From NCBI GenBank assembly GCA_024653205.1, contig JANLFO010000014.1, positions 1 through 61,110 of the forward strand: DNA of 61,110 nucleotides, read 5' to 3'. Positions 25,963 through 35,579 of the stretch are shown here, piece by piece; position 1 is the stretch's first letter, and each line of letters starts with the position of its first letter. The position numbers and the translations under genes were made by a program. The notes beneath the pieces were generated by a model that saw only the letters and a list, made by a program, of their open reading frames with translations, did no database searches and had not been told where the DNA came from. Origin of the DNA: Clostridia bacterium. Lineage in GTDB: Bacteria > Bacillota > DSM-521 > Neomoorellales > SLTJ01.

Positions 25963-27849
25963 CTAGGAGAGTTTCTCCAGATCCCTCGCCGCTTCTTCCA
26001 GCCCCAGCTCCAGCAGTTTGGCGCGCGTGGGCCGGCCGGTGCTCTTATCCCATCCCCGGGCCTCGTAGTACTCGTCAAGCATCCGGTCCAGGTCTTCCCG
26101 GGCAATGCGCTGGCCCGCAGACGCTCCTGCCTTGACGGGCTCCTCCATCAGCCGCCGGGGCACGGTGTCGTCCGCCCTGCCGAAGCCCTCGCGCGCGTTA
26201 AACATGCGGGCAAGATTGTTCACCCGCTCGCCCACCCGCATCACCTCTTCGGCGGTGAAGGAGAGACCTGAGGCAGTACTTACCAGGTTCGCGGTGTTCT
26301 CCAGGGCTATGTCCACTACCGCCTGGTCCAGAAGGAAGGCGCACATGGTGGGGCAGTCGCAGGTGGCGGTGCGAACGTCCTGGTTCCACTTGCATAGCCG
26401 GCCCTTGCCCTCGTAGGCAAAGCGGTCTACGGGCTCGGGCACCGGAACTCCAAAGATTTCCTGGAAAGCATACCCCCGATTGTGGTCGGCGCCGGTGTAG
26501 GAGGTGATGTAGTTGAGACCGTGCGCCTTGGCGCCGCGCACGTCGTAGGCCGGAAGCTCAAGGCCCTTGATGTGCAGGGCGTAAGCCTCCGAACCCCTCC
26601 CTATACGCTGGGAGGCCAGCCGGGTTCCGTCGGCCAGGACGTCCCCGAAGCCTTCCCGGAAGGCCATCTTCCGGAGCATTTCCATTACCGCCCGGTGGTT
26701 ACCGAAGTTGAGCTCCAGGCCGTCAGCTTCCTGCCGGCTGATTATGCCCCGCTCGTAGAGCTCCATGGCAAAGGCGATGGTGACTCCGGCGGACATGCTG
26801 TCCAGCCCGTATTCGTCCGCCCAGCGGTCGGCGGCGATTATGGCCGGTATATAGTCTACGCCCACGTTGGTACCCAGAGCGTAGATGGTTTCGAATTCCG
26901 GCCCTTCGGTGAGCAGACCCGCATACTCCCCACTCCTGACCAGGCGCACCTGACTGCACCCAACCGGACAGCCGTAGCAGTGGGCGCGGTCCACCGTGTA
27001 GCGGTCGTGGGCTTGGAAGCCGACCCGCTCCAGGGGGTTGAACACGCCGGTTTCGGCCCAGTTCTTGGCCGCCAGGATGCCCAGCACCGAGGTGGCGTCT
27101 ACGGCGATGGAGGTGCCCCCTTTGGCAAAGGCGGAATACAGAGACGGGCTTTCGCGCATCCGCCGGTTCAGGTTGCGCACCCCGGCCATAAATCCTTCCC
27201 GGTCGTGGATGGGCACTTCCTGCGTGCCCCGGACGGCGATGGCCTTGAGGTTCTTGCTTCCCATCACCGCCCCCACCCCTTTGCGGCCGGCGGCACGGCG
27301 CTCGTTAATGATGGCGGCCATGCGGGAAAGCTTCTCTCCGGCGGGCCCGATGCAGGCTACCCGCGTGTTGAGGTCGCCCACTTCCTCTTTGATGAATAGC
27401 TGGGTATCGGTGGTGAGCAGGCCCCAAAGCCGCTCGGCGCTACGGATGCGCACCTCGCCGTCCTTGATCTGCAGGTAGACGGGTGCTTCCGAAGACCCTT
27501 CTACGATAAGGGCGTCGTACCCGGCAAACTTCAGCTCCGCCGGAAACTGCCCCCCGGTAAGGGCCATGCCTACCGCTCCGGTGAGCGGCGACCTGGTTAC
27601 CACCGCCATCCTGCTCGCGCAGGGAGCGCCGGTTCCGGTGAGCGGACCGGGTACGAAAATGAGCGGGTTTTCCGGAGCGAGAGGATCTACGCCCGGAGCC
27701 AGCAGGTCATAAAGGAGCTTGATGCCCAGTCCGGCTCCCCCGATATAGTTCTTCGCCAACACGGGGTCGAGATCTTCCACCTTCCACTCACGGCGGGAAA
27801 GGTTGACCCGCAGGACCTTGCCGGTATACCCTCCCTTGAGTTCTCCCAT
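25963..27849 (-). CDS. Aldehyde:ferredoxin oxidoreductase (tungsten type)
   Basis: About 628 residues, normal for AOR. It oxidises aldehydes to carboxylic acids with ferredoxin, or the reverse, using tungstopterin and one [4Fe-4S] cluster. The N-terminal AOR domain (GKVLRVNLSRREWKVEDLDP, NPLIFVPGPLTGTGAP) is followed by cluster ligands CYGCPVGC (near residue 290) and a distal Cys in ATCDCPTMC. The ATG at 27849 with AAGGAGGG upstream replaces a much longer in-frame start whose N-terminus is low-complexity and unlike AOR. Operon: Fe-alcohol dehydrogenase, AOR, MoaD-like. Together they could interconvert alcohol, aldehyde and acid. Confidence 0.95.
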   Translation of the reverse strand: MGELKGGYTGKVLRVNLSRREWKVEDLDPVLAKNYIGGAGLGIKLLYDLLAPGVDPLAPENPLIFVPGPLTGTGAPCASRMAVVTRSPLTGAVGMALTGGQFPAELKFAGYDALIVEGSSEAPVYLQIKDGEVRIRSAERLWGLLTTDTQLFIKEEVGDLNTRVACIGPAGEKLSRMAAIINERRAAGRKGVGAVMGSKNLKAIAVRGTQEVPIHDREGFMAGVRNLNRRMRESPSLYSAFAKGGTSIAVDATSVLGILAAKNWAETGVFNPLERVGFQAHDRYTVDRAHCYGCPVGCSQVRLVRSGEYAGLLTEGPEFETIYALGTNVGVDYIPAIIAADRWADEYGLDSMSAGVTIAFAMELYERGIISRQEADGLELNFGNHRAVMEMLRKMAFREGFGDVLADGTRLASQRIGRGSEAYALHIKGLELPAYDVRGAKAHGLNYITSYTGADHNRGYAFQEIFGVPVPEPVDRFAYEGKGRLCKWNQDVRTATCDCPTMCAFLLDQAVVDIALENTANLVSTASGLSFTAEEVMRVGERVNNLARMFNAREGFGRADDTVPRRLMEEPVKAGASAGQRIAREDLDRMLDEYYEARGWDKSTGRPTRAKLLELGLEEAARDLEKLS

Positions 27850-27881
27850 CCTCTGTTCGCCCTCCTTCCCGAGTAGAGGGG

Positions 27882-29042
27882 TTAGGAGTAGTTCCGGTAG
27901 GCTTTCCGAAGCACCTCGCCTGCTATCTCCGGCGTAAGCGGCCGGGGCACAAAATTGGCAGTATCGTCCTTCATGATGCCCGGCACGATTTCCAGCAGTG
28001 CGGCCTCGCTGATCTGAAGCTGCCCAAAGGTGGGAATCCCGACCTGCCGCCGTAAGGAGGCAATGGCCGCAGCCACCTTCTCTCCTACCGCCTTGGCGGG
28101 AAGATCTGCCGGCATGTCTACCCCCATCGCCCGTCCTACTACCCTGACCTTGTCCGGAACCGCTTCGGCGGCAAACTCCACCACCTCCGGCAAGGCTATG
28201 GCGCAACCCACCCCGTGGGGCACGTGGAAGCGCGCCCCCACCACGTGGGCAATGGCGTGGCCCAGGTGGGGCAGGGCGTCGTTGAAGGCAATGCCGGCCA
28301 GGGTGGCCGCCAGGCTCATGTTGGTCCTGGCCTCCATATCCGCTCCGTTGCTGACCGCGGCCGGCAGGTAGCGGCAGATCAAGGATATAGCTCGCTCGGC
28401 CAACACGTCGGAGAAGGGATTGGCCAGAGCCGAGGTGAGAGCCTCCACGGCGTGGGCGAGGGCATCCATTCCCGTAGCCGCAGTGAGCGAGGGCGGCATG
28501 CCGGCGGTTAACTCGGGGTCCACTATGGCCAGACTGGCCTGACAGTACGGGCCGATAACTCCTATCTTGCGGTTGTTCTGGGTATCGGTAACCACGGAGA
28601 TGGCGGTAACTTCGCTGCCGGTTCCGGAGGTGGTGGGAATGAGAACCAGTATCTTGCCCGGATTGGGAGCCACGTTGACGCCGAAGTACCGCGAAATCGG
28701 CGGGGGATTGGTAAGCAAGACGTTTACCCCTTTGGCGGTGTCCATGACGCTGCCGCCGCCCACCGCTACCAGGCCGTCCACCCCTATCCGCCGGGCGAGC
28801 TCTGCGGCCTCTTCGATGAGGTGATCGGGCGGATCCGGCGGCACCCGGTCAAACAGCGTGACCTCCAGGCCGGCGGCCTCGAGATCCTGCACCATCCGTT
28901 CGGCTATGCCGGCCTTGCGTATTCCCTGATCGGTCAGGAACAGTACCTTCTGACACCCCAACCCCTTGACCCTGGCACCCGTTTCTTGACTGGCACCCAC
29001 CCCAAATAGAATCGGTGAGGTTCTGGAAATGAGCTGCGCCAT
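27882..29042 (-). CDS. Iron-containing alcohol dehydrogenase
   Basis: 386 residues, group III Fe-ADH. NAD(P)-binding GGGSVMDTAKG is near residue 96. PTTSGTGSEVT follows, then metal ligands in IVDPELTAGMP and TGMDALAHAVEAL, and the two histidines of GHAIAHVVGARFHVPHG. It oxidises a primary alcohol or reduces an aldehyde. The ATG follows GGGAGGA. It lies 32 bases before AOR; the product aldehyde would be the AOR substrate. Substrate chain not determinable. Confidence 0.94.
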   Translation of the reverse strand: MAQLISRTSPILFGVGASQETGARVKGLGCQKVLFLTDQGIRKAGIAERMVQDLEAAGLEVTLFDRVPPDPPDHLIEEAAELARRIGVDGLVAVGGGSVMDTAKGVNVLLTNPPPISRYFGVNVAPNPGKILVLIPTTSGTGSEVTAISVVTDTQNNRKIGVIGPYCQASLAIVDPELTAGMPPSLTAATGMDALAHAVEALTSALANPFSDVLAERAISLICRYLPAAVSNGADMEARTNMSLAATLAGIAFNDALPHLGHAIAHVVGARFHVPHGVGCAIALPEVVEFAAEAVPDKVRVVGRAMGVDMPADLPAKAVGEKVAAAIASLRRQVGIPTFGQLQISEAALLEIVPGIMKDDTANFVPRPLTPEIAGEVLRKAYRNYS

Positions 29043-29236
29043 TGGTAGTATCGTCCTCCCTTAGACAGTAATACCAACCTGCTTCCCGCTTCCCTTCTCC
29101 TGCTTGCCCCACCCCTTTCCTCGCCACTCCTGGCACGGAAGACCCGCCCCCGGCTCTTGATTGCGATCACGGTTCTCCCCTCGACCATCCTCCGTGCCGG
29201 AACGCCGTTCGTTTTGTTTGTCCATATGTTGCTATT

Positions 29237-29265
29237 ATTATAACCGGTGGTTAGAAAGCAGTAAA
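29237..29265 (-). promoter_or_regulatory. Promoter of the ADH-AOR-MoaD operon
   Basis: TTTACT (29260-29265), 17 bases, TATAAT (29237-29242) on the minus strand, about 195 bases before the ADH start. No other feature was recognised in 29043-29436. Confidence 0.7.
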
Positions 29266-29436
29266 GAGATTACCGACTCTTTGCTAAGTTCTCCGTTGCC
29301 AACCGGTCTGAAGCCTTACCGCCGCGGCCGTCTTCTCCGGCGTGGCTGCCACGGTGCTACCCGAAGCCAGGCCGGAGGTAGCGATTCGCGGCGTGCAACA
29401 GCCGATCGGCAGCGCCCGGCGGCGTCTGGCTCATAA

Positions 29437-30969
29437 CTAGAACAGGTTTTCTTCCTGCGCCCAAGCGGGAATATAGCGGTAGTACTCAAGGGGATAAGTT
29501 TTCCTTAATCCTTCATAGGTAGCCTTAACCAGTTCAACCCGGTTGCCCTTTCGAAATAGCTTGACCAGCTTCTCCTCCTCCAGCCCGGCGAGCACCGCCT
29601 CCAGTTCCCCGCGCTGCTCCTCTGCCACCCCCAGCCGGGCCCGCAGGTCTTCTACGGGCACATAGAGCCCGGGGTTCACCGCGTAATCCTCTGCCAGGAC
29701 CTGTAGTACCGCCGGCCCGTCAACCCTCCCGGGTCCCGGTGGCATCGCTGCGGCCGGCAGGGGCACGCGCAGCCGTTCGTCGCGGCAACGGTGCTTCATT
29801 ATCAGTTCGTCGGCCATTTCTTTAAGGCCCAGGCGGAAGATGAGCAGCTTCATGGCTTCCGAGGTGCCGCCGGCGATTTCGTGAATCTTCGCTTCCCGCA
29901 GAAGTCTTTCCAGGGGGTAGAACTTGGTAACCCCGTCTCCGCCCATCACCTGCACGGCCTCCAGTGCCACCTGCGTCAACATCTCCGTGGTGGCCAGCTT
30001 GCTTACCGAACACTCTACCGCCGCTTCCCAGCCCAAATCCAGCAGGTAGGCGGCGTAGAAGGCGGAAAGCCGGGCCAGCCTTAGCTTGCCAAGCATTTCG
30101 GCAATCTTCATCTGATTGGCGGGCAGTTCCAAGGTGGGGCGGCCGAACTGTATCCGCCGGCGGGCATAAGGCACCACTGTGCGCAGGCACTCGCGGATGC
30201 AGCAAGCTGCCTGAACCGCACAGAGGGCCCGCTCGTAGTTGAAACCGGTCACCATGAGCTGCCAGCCCTGTCCCTCTTCGCCAATGCGGTTGGCTGCCGG
30301 CACGCGCACTTCCTCCAGGTGCAGGGAGCCGTTATAGGTGTTGTCCAGGCCAATCAGCTCGTTTATCCGTTCCACCCGAAATCCGTCCATGCCTTTCTCT
30401 ACGATGAACCCGGTAAGGTGCCGGTAACCCCGGATGTCGTCCGGGTCGTCGCTGGTCCGTGCGTACAGCATGTAGCGGCTGGCCACTCCGGCTCCGGTTA
30501 CGAATCGTTTCTTACCCGTAATCACATAGTAGTTGCCATCCCGCCGGGCCACGGTCTCCATTCCGGCCACATCGGTGCCGGCGAAAGGCTCCGTGGCCGC
30601 CACCGCTCCCAGTTCTCCGGCGGCCACACGGCGAAGGAACCTCTTCTTCTGCTCCTCGGTGCCGAACTTCTCTATCTGGTGCACTCCGCCCAGCATGCTG
30701 GCGCCAAAGGCCCCCATTCCCGCTCCGGGAAGTCGGAACACTTCTTCGCCCACGATAGCGGTGCCGGTCACGCCCAACCCCATTCCGCCGTACTCCTTGG
30801 CGATGCCGGCACCGAAGTAGCCCCGCTCCGCCAGAACGCGCACGACATCCCAGGGAAACTCCCGCTTCCACCAGGCCTCCTCGGCTCGGGTAACGAGCTC
30901 GTCTACTACGTGCTTTACCTCCTGCTTCAGTCGCCGGTGTTCTTCCGACCACCAGGGAAAGGCCTCCAT
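29437..30969 (-). CDS. Acyl-CoA dehydrogenase with extra C-terminal domain
   Basis: About 510 residues against the usual 380-400. Residues ~1-390 are a normal FAD acyl-CoA dehydrogenase (KEYGGMGLG, ATEPFAGTDVAGMET, the mid-domain and the VQVMGGDGVTKFYPLERLLREAK helix). The usual C-terminal catalytic Glu of YEGT is Gly (AGGTSEAM), as in long-chain or isovaleryl-type ACADs, where the base lies earlier. NYERALCAV fits that site. The last ~115 residues after LKEMADELIMKHRC are a Pro-rich linker and a winged-helix-like segment (VPVEDLRARLGV...EEKLVKLFRKGNRVELV), unusual for an ACAD. The ATG at 30969 is used. Operon partner: MFS, ligase, Liv transporter. Acyl substrate unknown. Confidence 0.9.
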   Translation of the reverse strand: MEAFPWWSEEHRRLKQEVKHVVDELVTRAEEAWWKREFPWDVVRVLAERGYFGAGIAKEYGGMGLGVTGTAIVGEEVFRLPGAGMGAFGASMLGGVHQIEKFGTEEQKKRFLRRVAAGELGAVAATEPFAGTDVAGMETVARRDGNYYVITGKKRFVTGAGVASRYMLYARTSDDPDDIRGYRHLTGFIVEKGMDGFRVERINELIGLDNTYNGSLHLEEVRVPAANRIGEEGQGWQLMVTGFNYERALCAVQAACCIRECLRTVVPYARRRIQFGRPTLELPANQMKIAEMLGKLRLARLSAFYAAYLLDLGWEAAVECSVSKLATTEMLTQVALEAVQVMGGDGVTKFYPLERLLREAKIHEIAGGTSEAMKLLIFRLGLKEMADELIMKHRCRDERLRVPLPAAAMPPGPGRVDGPAVLQVLAEDYAVNPGLYVPVEDLRARLGVAEEQRGELEAVLAGLEEEKLVKLFRKGNRVELVKATYEGLRKTYPLEYYRYIPAWAQEENLF

Positions 30970-31084
30970 GCACAGATCCCCCTCGTGGATTTGCGGTTTG
31001 TCCCATGGTGAGAATTCTCGTCCTGGCCGCGAAAACCTCCCACTCGGGGCGATTACCGGCGGGCCAAGGGGGGGGGTAGGCAGA

Positions 31085-32356
31085 TCAGGAGCGGGAAGGG
31101 GGAGGTCGAAGCAACAGCGACCCCGCCAGTCCCAGAGCCGAAAGCGCCGCCGCCAGGAGGAAAGCCCAGGCAAAGGTCCGGGTGGCATCTGCCAGGGATC
31201 CGGCCACGGCAGGTCCCAAGGCCTGCCCGATTCCGAAGAACACGGTCACAAAACCCAACCCGGCCGGGGCCAGCCGGGGCCCGACGAAGTCGCCGCTGGC
31301 AGCGGCCATTATGGTGGGGATGCCGGCAAAGCTCAGGCCGTAGAGGATGGCGGAGAAGCATAAGACCGACGTAGTGCGGGAAAAGGCAAATGCGAGGTAG
31401 GCTATCATGAGGGCCAGATAAACCAGGGCCAGGCCGTACCGGCGCCCCAGATAATCCGAAACCCTGCCCCATAGGCCGCCGGAAATGATGCTGAGACCTC
31501 CCACCAGCGCCCACAGGGTGCTGACCCGACCTAACGGCCAGCCGATCTCATTGTTCAGGTAGGCGGCGAAAAAGGTCATATATATGACGTAAGAAAACCC
31601 GTACGCCAGGTATACAAGACCCAAGTGCCAGAGTCCCTTCTCACGGTAAGGGAAGCCGTTCACGGTCGTAGCTCCCGGGCCATTGCCCGGGTCAGGGCCT
31701 GCACCGGACCCCACCGGCTCCATTCCCGCTTCTTCCGGGGAACTCTTTAGGAAGCCGTAAGCTATCGCGCTGACGGCCAAAGCCAGGCCGCCCAGGTAGT
31801 ACCACGCAAAACGCCAGCCCGCCGCGTCGTGGACCCGAATAATGAGCGGCACCAAAACTGCGCCCAGCATCGTTCCCAGGCCGACGCCGCCGGCCACGAT
31901 GCCCGTGGCCACACCGCGGTACCGCGCGGTGAACCAGGCCGAGCCCAGGGCCATGGCCGGTACGTACGCCCCGCCGTTGCCCACTCCGGTCAACAGACGC
32001 ATAACGAAGGCCCAGGGGAAACTCCTGGCCAGCCCGGTAAGCGCCATGGTCGTTCCCATGAGCGCCAGGGACAGGGAGATCACTCGCCGGCTGCCGTAAC
32101 GAGTTGCCAGGAAGCCCCCGACCAACGAGAAGAATACGTAGCCGACGAAATTGCCCGTCCCAAGCAACCCCGCCTGCGTATAGGTCAGGCCCAGCCCCGC
32201 CTTCATCGGCGGCAGGATAAGCGTAAAGGACATGCGGCCCAGCCCGTGAGAGGCCATGGTGGCCAGCATGCCCAAGAGCATCATCGTCCAGCCGTAGTGC
32301 AGTTGAATCACCCCCACGGGACCGAAACCATTGGGAAGGGACCCGGCAGCGGCCAA
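31085..32356 (-). CDS. MFS transporter
   Basis: 423 residues, 12 membrane helices in two halves, major facilitator superfamily. Cytoplasmic loop signatures GGFLATRYGSRR (after helix 2) and GRVSDYLGRRYG (after helix 8) are present. It resembles the YbfB/OFA-type families that move small carboxylates; substrate is uncertain. The start is a TTG at 32356 in the given frame, but a ribosome site is not convincing and a GTG a little inside, nearer helix 1, is possible. It lies between the AMP-ligase and the ACAD in one direction. Confidence 0.85.
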   Translation of the reverse strand: MAAAGSLPNGFGPVGVIQLHYGWTMMLLGMLATMASHGLGRMSFTLILPPMKAGLGLTYTQAGLLGTGNFVGYVFFSLVGGFLATRYGSRRVISLSLALMGTTMALTGLARSFPWAFVMRLLTGVGNGGAYVPAMALGSAWFTARYRGVATGIVAGGVGLGTMLGAVLVPLIIRVHDAAGWRFAWYYLGGLALAVSAIAYGFLKSSPEEAGMEPVGSGAGPDPGNGPGATTVNGFPYREKGLWHLGLVYLAYGFSYVIYMTFFAAYLNNEIGWPLGRVSTLWALVGGLSIISGGLWGRVSDYLGRRYGLALVYLALMIAYLAFAFSRTTSVLCFSAILYGLSFAGIPTIMAAASGDFVGPRLAPAGLGFVTVFFGIGQALGPAVAGSLADATRTFAWAFLLAAALSALGLAGSLLLRPPPSRS

Positions 32357-32420
32357 GTCGTCAAGCTCCCACTCCGGATCCCTCCCCCAGGCGGGCTCCG
32401 CTTGGAGAAGCCGGTCAAGG

Positions 32421-34061
32421 CTACGAGGCCCGGAGTTTGCGCCGCTCTTCCGATCTCAACTCCCGGCGCAGGAGCTTACCCGTCTTGGACTTGGGCAGCG
32501 TATCCCGGAATTCAACATGCTGCGGCACCTCAAAGGGAGCCAGCCTTTCCCGGCACCAGCGCACCAGGTCGTAGGCCGTGGTGCCCCGCGCTCCTCCCTT
32601 CAGCACCACAAAAGCCTTGATGGTTTCTCCGGTCTCCGCGCCGGGTATACCTACCACGCAGGCCGTGGCCACCGAGGGGTGTTCCTGGAGCACGCGCTCA
32701 ATCTTTGAGGGCGCAATCCGGTACCCTTTATGTTTGATAACGTCAACCGACCGATCCACAAAGAAGAGTCTCCCCTCGCGGTCCCGGCTGACCAGGTCGC
32801 CCGTACGATACCATACCTTACCGTCAATGGTAACGAACTGCTCGGAGGTTTCCTCCGGCTTGTTCCAATAGGAGGTGACCATGGTTTCCGAGCGCACCAG
32901 AAGTTCACCTACTTCCCCAACCTCAACCGGGGTAAGGGTCTCCGGGTCCGCCACTCTGACCTCCCAGTAGGCTAAGGGCCGTCCGATGCCGGCCTCCGGT
33001 CCCTCCTCGCCGGGCAGGGTGAGCGAAATGGGCCCGCAGGCTTCGGTGGTGCCGTATGCCTGGTACAGCGGTCGGCCCACCTTCTCCACCCATTCTCGCT
33101 GTACCTCGGCCGGCAGCACGTCGCCGCTGGACAGGCAGTATTGCAGGCAGCTGAGGTCGTACTGATCCCGTCTCTCGTGCCGCAGGATCATCTGGAAGAG
33201 CGTGGGAGTCCCGAAAATGGTGGTGGCGCGGTACCGGACGATATGGTCGAAAAGGGCATCCAGGTTCATGCGGGGCAGCAACACCAGTGTCTCTCCGCTC
33301 AACAGGGCCCCGAACCCCACTACCTGGCCGAACACGTGGCATAGCGGCGTTCCTTGAATTACCGTATCCTTTCCCCTGGGTACTATCAACTCGCTCGCCT
33401 TCCTCTGCTCCGACGTACTTCTCAGTAGGAGGGCATGGGTCACCGGCACGCCCTTGGGGTAGCCGGTGGTCCCATCGGTGTAGACTATTTCCGCCAGGTC
33501 CTGGACTCCGGCCGAGTCTTCGGGAACAAAAGGTTTCGCTTCCTGCTTCCAGTGCAGCAGATCCTTCAGCCGCAGGACATTGGTCTGCAAGGCTACCCGC
33601 CCGGACGGCAGTCTGTCCATCAGCCGCCCCAGGCCCCGTTTCCACCAGGGCAGCAAATCGGCCAGATTGCTAACCACCACTTTCACGGATGGGGCCTCGC
33701 CGAGGATCTGGGCCACGTAGCCGTAGTTGGTATCCGCACAGAAAACGAACTTCGCCTCGCTGTCCACCACTATATATTCGAGTTCCCGGTAGCTGTAGTA
33801 ATGGTGAACCGGCACCGCCACGGCTCCTACCTTCTGCAGTGCCAGCCAGACGATTATCCATTGGGGACAGGTAGGGAGGTATATCACCGCCCGATCCCGG
33901 GGCCTCAGGCCCAGGTCGGCCAGGGCCCTGGCCAGGATGGAGCACAAGCCCTCCAGCTCGGCATAGGCAACCGATTCTCCGAGGTATACCAGCGCCGCCT
34001 TACGGGGCGCCTCTCTGGCCACCGCCTCAAAAGCATCGTAGACCGAAGGTGAATGAGCCAT
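32421..34061 (-). CDS. AMP-forming acyl-CoA ligase (paralogue 1)
   Basis: ANL-superfamily enzyme of about 546 residues that makes acyl-CoA from an acid, ATP and CoA. Motifs: P-loop YTDGTTGYPKG (near residue 190), YQAYGTTEACG, the hinge region YRTGDLVSRDREG, and the catalytic Lys in SKTGKLLRRELR. The ATG at 34061 follows GGGAGGG. It is 17 bases after livF of operon 1, so the imported acid is likely the substrate. It is clearly related to 50058-51680 by the KHKGYR, YWNKPEET and EVPxxxEFRDTLP segments. Acid specificity cannot be read from sequence. Confidence 0.94.
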   Translation of the reverse strand: MAHSPSVYDAFEAVAREAPRKAALVYLGESVAYAELEGLCSILARALADLGLRPRDRAVIYLPTCPQWIIVWLALQKVGAVAVPVHHYYSYRELEYIVVDSEAKFVFCADTNYGYVAQILGEAPSVKVVVSNLADLLPWWKRGLGRLMDRLPSGRVALQTNVLRLKDLLHWKQEAKPFVPEDSAGVQDLAEIVYTDGTTGYPKGVPVTHALLLRSTSEQRKASELIVPRGKDTVIQGTPLCHVFGQVVGFGALLSGETLVLLPRMNLDALFDHIVRYRATTIFGTPTLFQMILRHERRDQYDLSCLQYCLSSGDVLPAEVQREWVEKVGRPLYQAYGTTEACGPISLTLPGEEGPEAGIGRPLAYWEVRVADPETLTPVEVGEVGELLVRSETMVTSYWNKPEETSEQFVTIDGKVWYRTGDLVSRDREGRLFFVDRSVDVIKHKGYRIAPSKIERVLQEHPSVATACVVGIPGAETGETIKAFVVLKGGARGTTAYDLVRWCRERLAPFEVPQHVEFRDTLPKSKTGKLLRRELRSEERRKLRAS

Positions 34062-34078
34062 TGCCAAACCCTCCCTTC

Positions 34079-34825
34079 CTACCACCCGAGATAGGCCGCT
34101 TTCACTTCGGGATTGTCCAGCAGTTCCTCGCGCGTTCCGGCCAACACCAGATTCCCGTTCTCGATCACGTACCCGCGGTCAATTACCGGCATCAGGGGGC
34201 GGGCATACTGTTCCGTGACCAGCACCGTAATACCTTGCTCTCTGATATTCCGGATACCCCTTACTACTTCGCTTTGAATGGCCGGACTGAGCCCGAGCAA
34301 AGGTTCGTCCAGCAATAACAGCCTGGGACCGGCCACCAGCGCCATCCCGATGGCCAGCATCTGCTGCTCGCCGCCGCTCAGCATGCCGGCCCGTCTGCCT
34401 TTCAGGTCCTTCAACCTGGGAAACAGCGAGAAGACCAGTTCTATCCGCTCGCGAACGGCAGATCGGCTTTGAAGGTAGCCGCTGATCTTCAGGTTCTCTA
34501 TAACGCTGCTCTCCCGAAAGACGGGGTGTCTTTCCCGGCAGAGAACGATCCCCCGCTTCACCCGGTGCACCGGCGAGGCTTCCAGGATGTCCTCCCCCTC
34601 GAATTGGAGTTCCCCGTATATGGCTATCCTTTCTCCCCCTCTGCGCTGCTCCCGGTACCTTAAGTGCTGGAGTATGCCGGAGATCACGAGCATGAGGGTG
34701 CTCTTCCCCGCGCCGTTGGGTCCGAAAACCCCCACCACTTCGCCGTGGTCCACCCGCAGGCTCAGCCGGTTGAGGGCCAGGGCGTTCTCATAGAACACCG
34801 TCAGGTTCGTTGCCTCAACCACCAA
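34079..34825 (-). CDS. livF: Branched-chain-type ABC importer ATPase (operon 1, LivF-like)
   Basis: 248 residues. Walker A GPNGAGKST, the signature loop MLSGGEQQMLAIGMAL, Walker B LLLLDEPLLGL and the H-loop region are present. It energises import by the operon-1 permeases. The start is TTG 34825 or GTG 34822 behind AGGTGGG; the gene overlaps the end of livG. It is in the order livK-H-M-G-F; despite the family name, the solute need not be an amino acid and the downstream ligase favours a carboxylate. Confidence 0.92.
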   Translation of the reverse strand: MVVEATNLTVFYENALALNRLSLRVDHGEVVGVFGPNGAGKSTLMLVISGILQHLRYREQRRGGERIAIYGELQFEGEDILEASPVHRVKRGIVLCRERHPVFRESSVIENLKISGYLQSRSAVRERIELVFSLFPRLKDLKGRRAGMLSGGEQQMLAIGMALVAGPRLLLLDEPLLGLSPAIQSEVVRGIRNIREQGITVLVTEQYARPLMPVIDRGYVIENGNLVLAGTREELLDNPEVKAAYLGW

Positions 34826-35579
34826 GGCCCACCTCGCTTCCCATGTACGCCTCCCGTACGTGCTCCATCTGCATTACTTCCTCCGGGGTGCCCTCGGCAA
34901 TCTTCCGGCCGAAGTTCAGCACTATTACCCGGTTGACCACCTGGAAGAGTTCCTTCAGCCGGTGCTCTACCATGAGCAGCGTCCTGCCCTCTCTCCGCAG
35001 CCGCTCGATCAGGGGGATCACGCCGGCAACCTCGGAAACGGTCATGCCGGAGAACAGCTCGTCCAGGATGAGCAGGTCGGGCTCAAGGGCCAGGCACCTC
35101 GCCAGTTCGAGCCGCTTCAGGTGCCCGTGGGGAAGACTTCCCGCCGGCTTTTCCGGCACCAGGGAGTCGCGGTCGAACCCCACCTCCTCCAACAGGCGGA
35201 TGGCCGTCTCCCCGCGATGCCCGTATCTTCCGCCTTTCAGCTTGCTTGCCCGGGCAGAGTACAGGGGTACTACCAGGTTCTTGTAAGCCGGCAGGTGATA
35301 GAAAGGTTTGGCCATTTGAAAGGTGCGGGCCATCCCCAGACTGACCCGGCGATAGGGGGGCATTCCGGTAACGTCGGTTCCCTTAAAATACACCCTCCCG
35401 GAAGTGGCCCGGACAAATCCGGTGATGAGGTTGACGAGGGTGGTCTTGCCGGAGCCGTTGGGCCCGATGATGCCCACCGCCTCTCCCGGGCGCAGCTCAA
35501 ACGAGACTCCGTCTACCGCCCTTACCCCTCCGAAGTTCTTACGCAGTTCGACGATCTGCAAGATCGGCACCTGATCCAT
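34815..35579 (-). CDS. livG: Branched-chain-type ABC importer ATPase (operon 1, LivG-like)
   Basis: 254 residues. Walker A GPNGSGKTT and Walker B LLILDELFSG are normal. The signature region is SLPHGHLKRLELARCL, a drift from the more usual PYGQQR/LSGGQ-type loop of LivG. It partners livF of the same operon. Confidence 0.92.
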   Translation of the reverse strand: MDQVPILQIVELRKNFGGVRAVDGVSFELRPGEAVGIIGPNGSGKTTLVNLITGFVRATSGRVYFKGTDVTGMPPYRRVSLGMARTFQMAKPFYHLPAYKNLVVPLYSARASKLKGGRYGHRGETAIRLLEEVGFDRDSLVPEKPAGSLPHGHLKRLELARCLALEPDLLILDELFSGMTVSEVAGVIPLIERLRREGRTLLMVEHRLKELFQVVNRVIVLNFGRKIAEGTPEEVMQMEHVREAYMGSEVGLGG

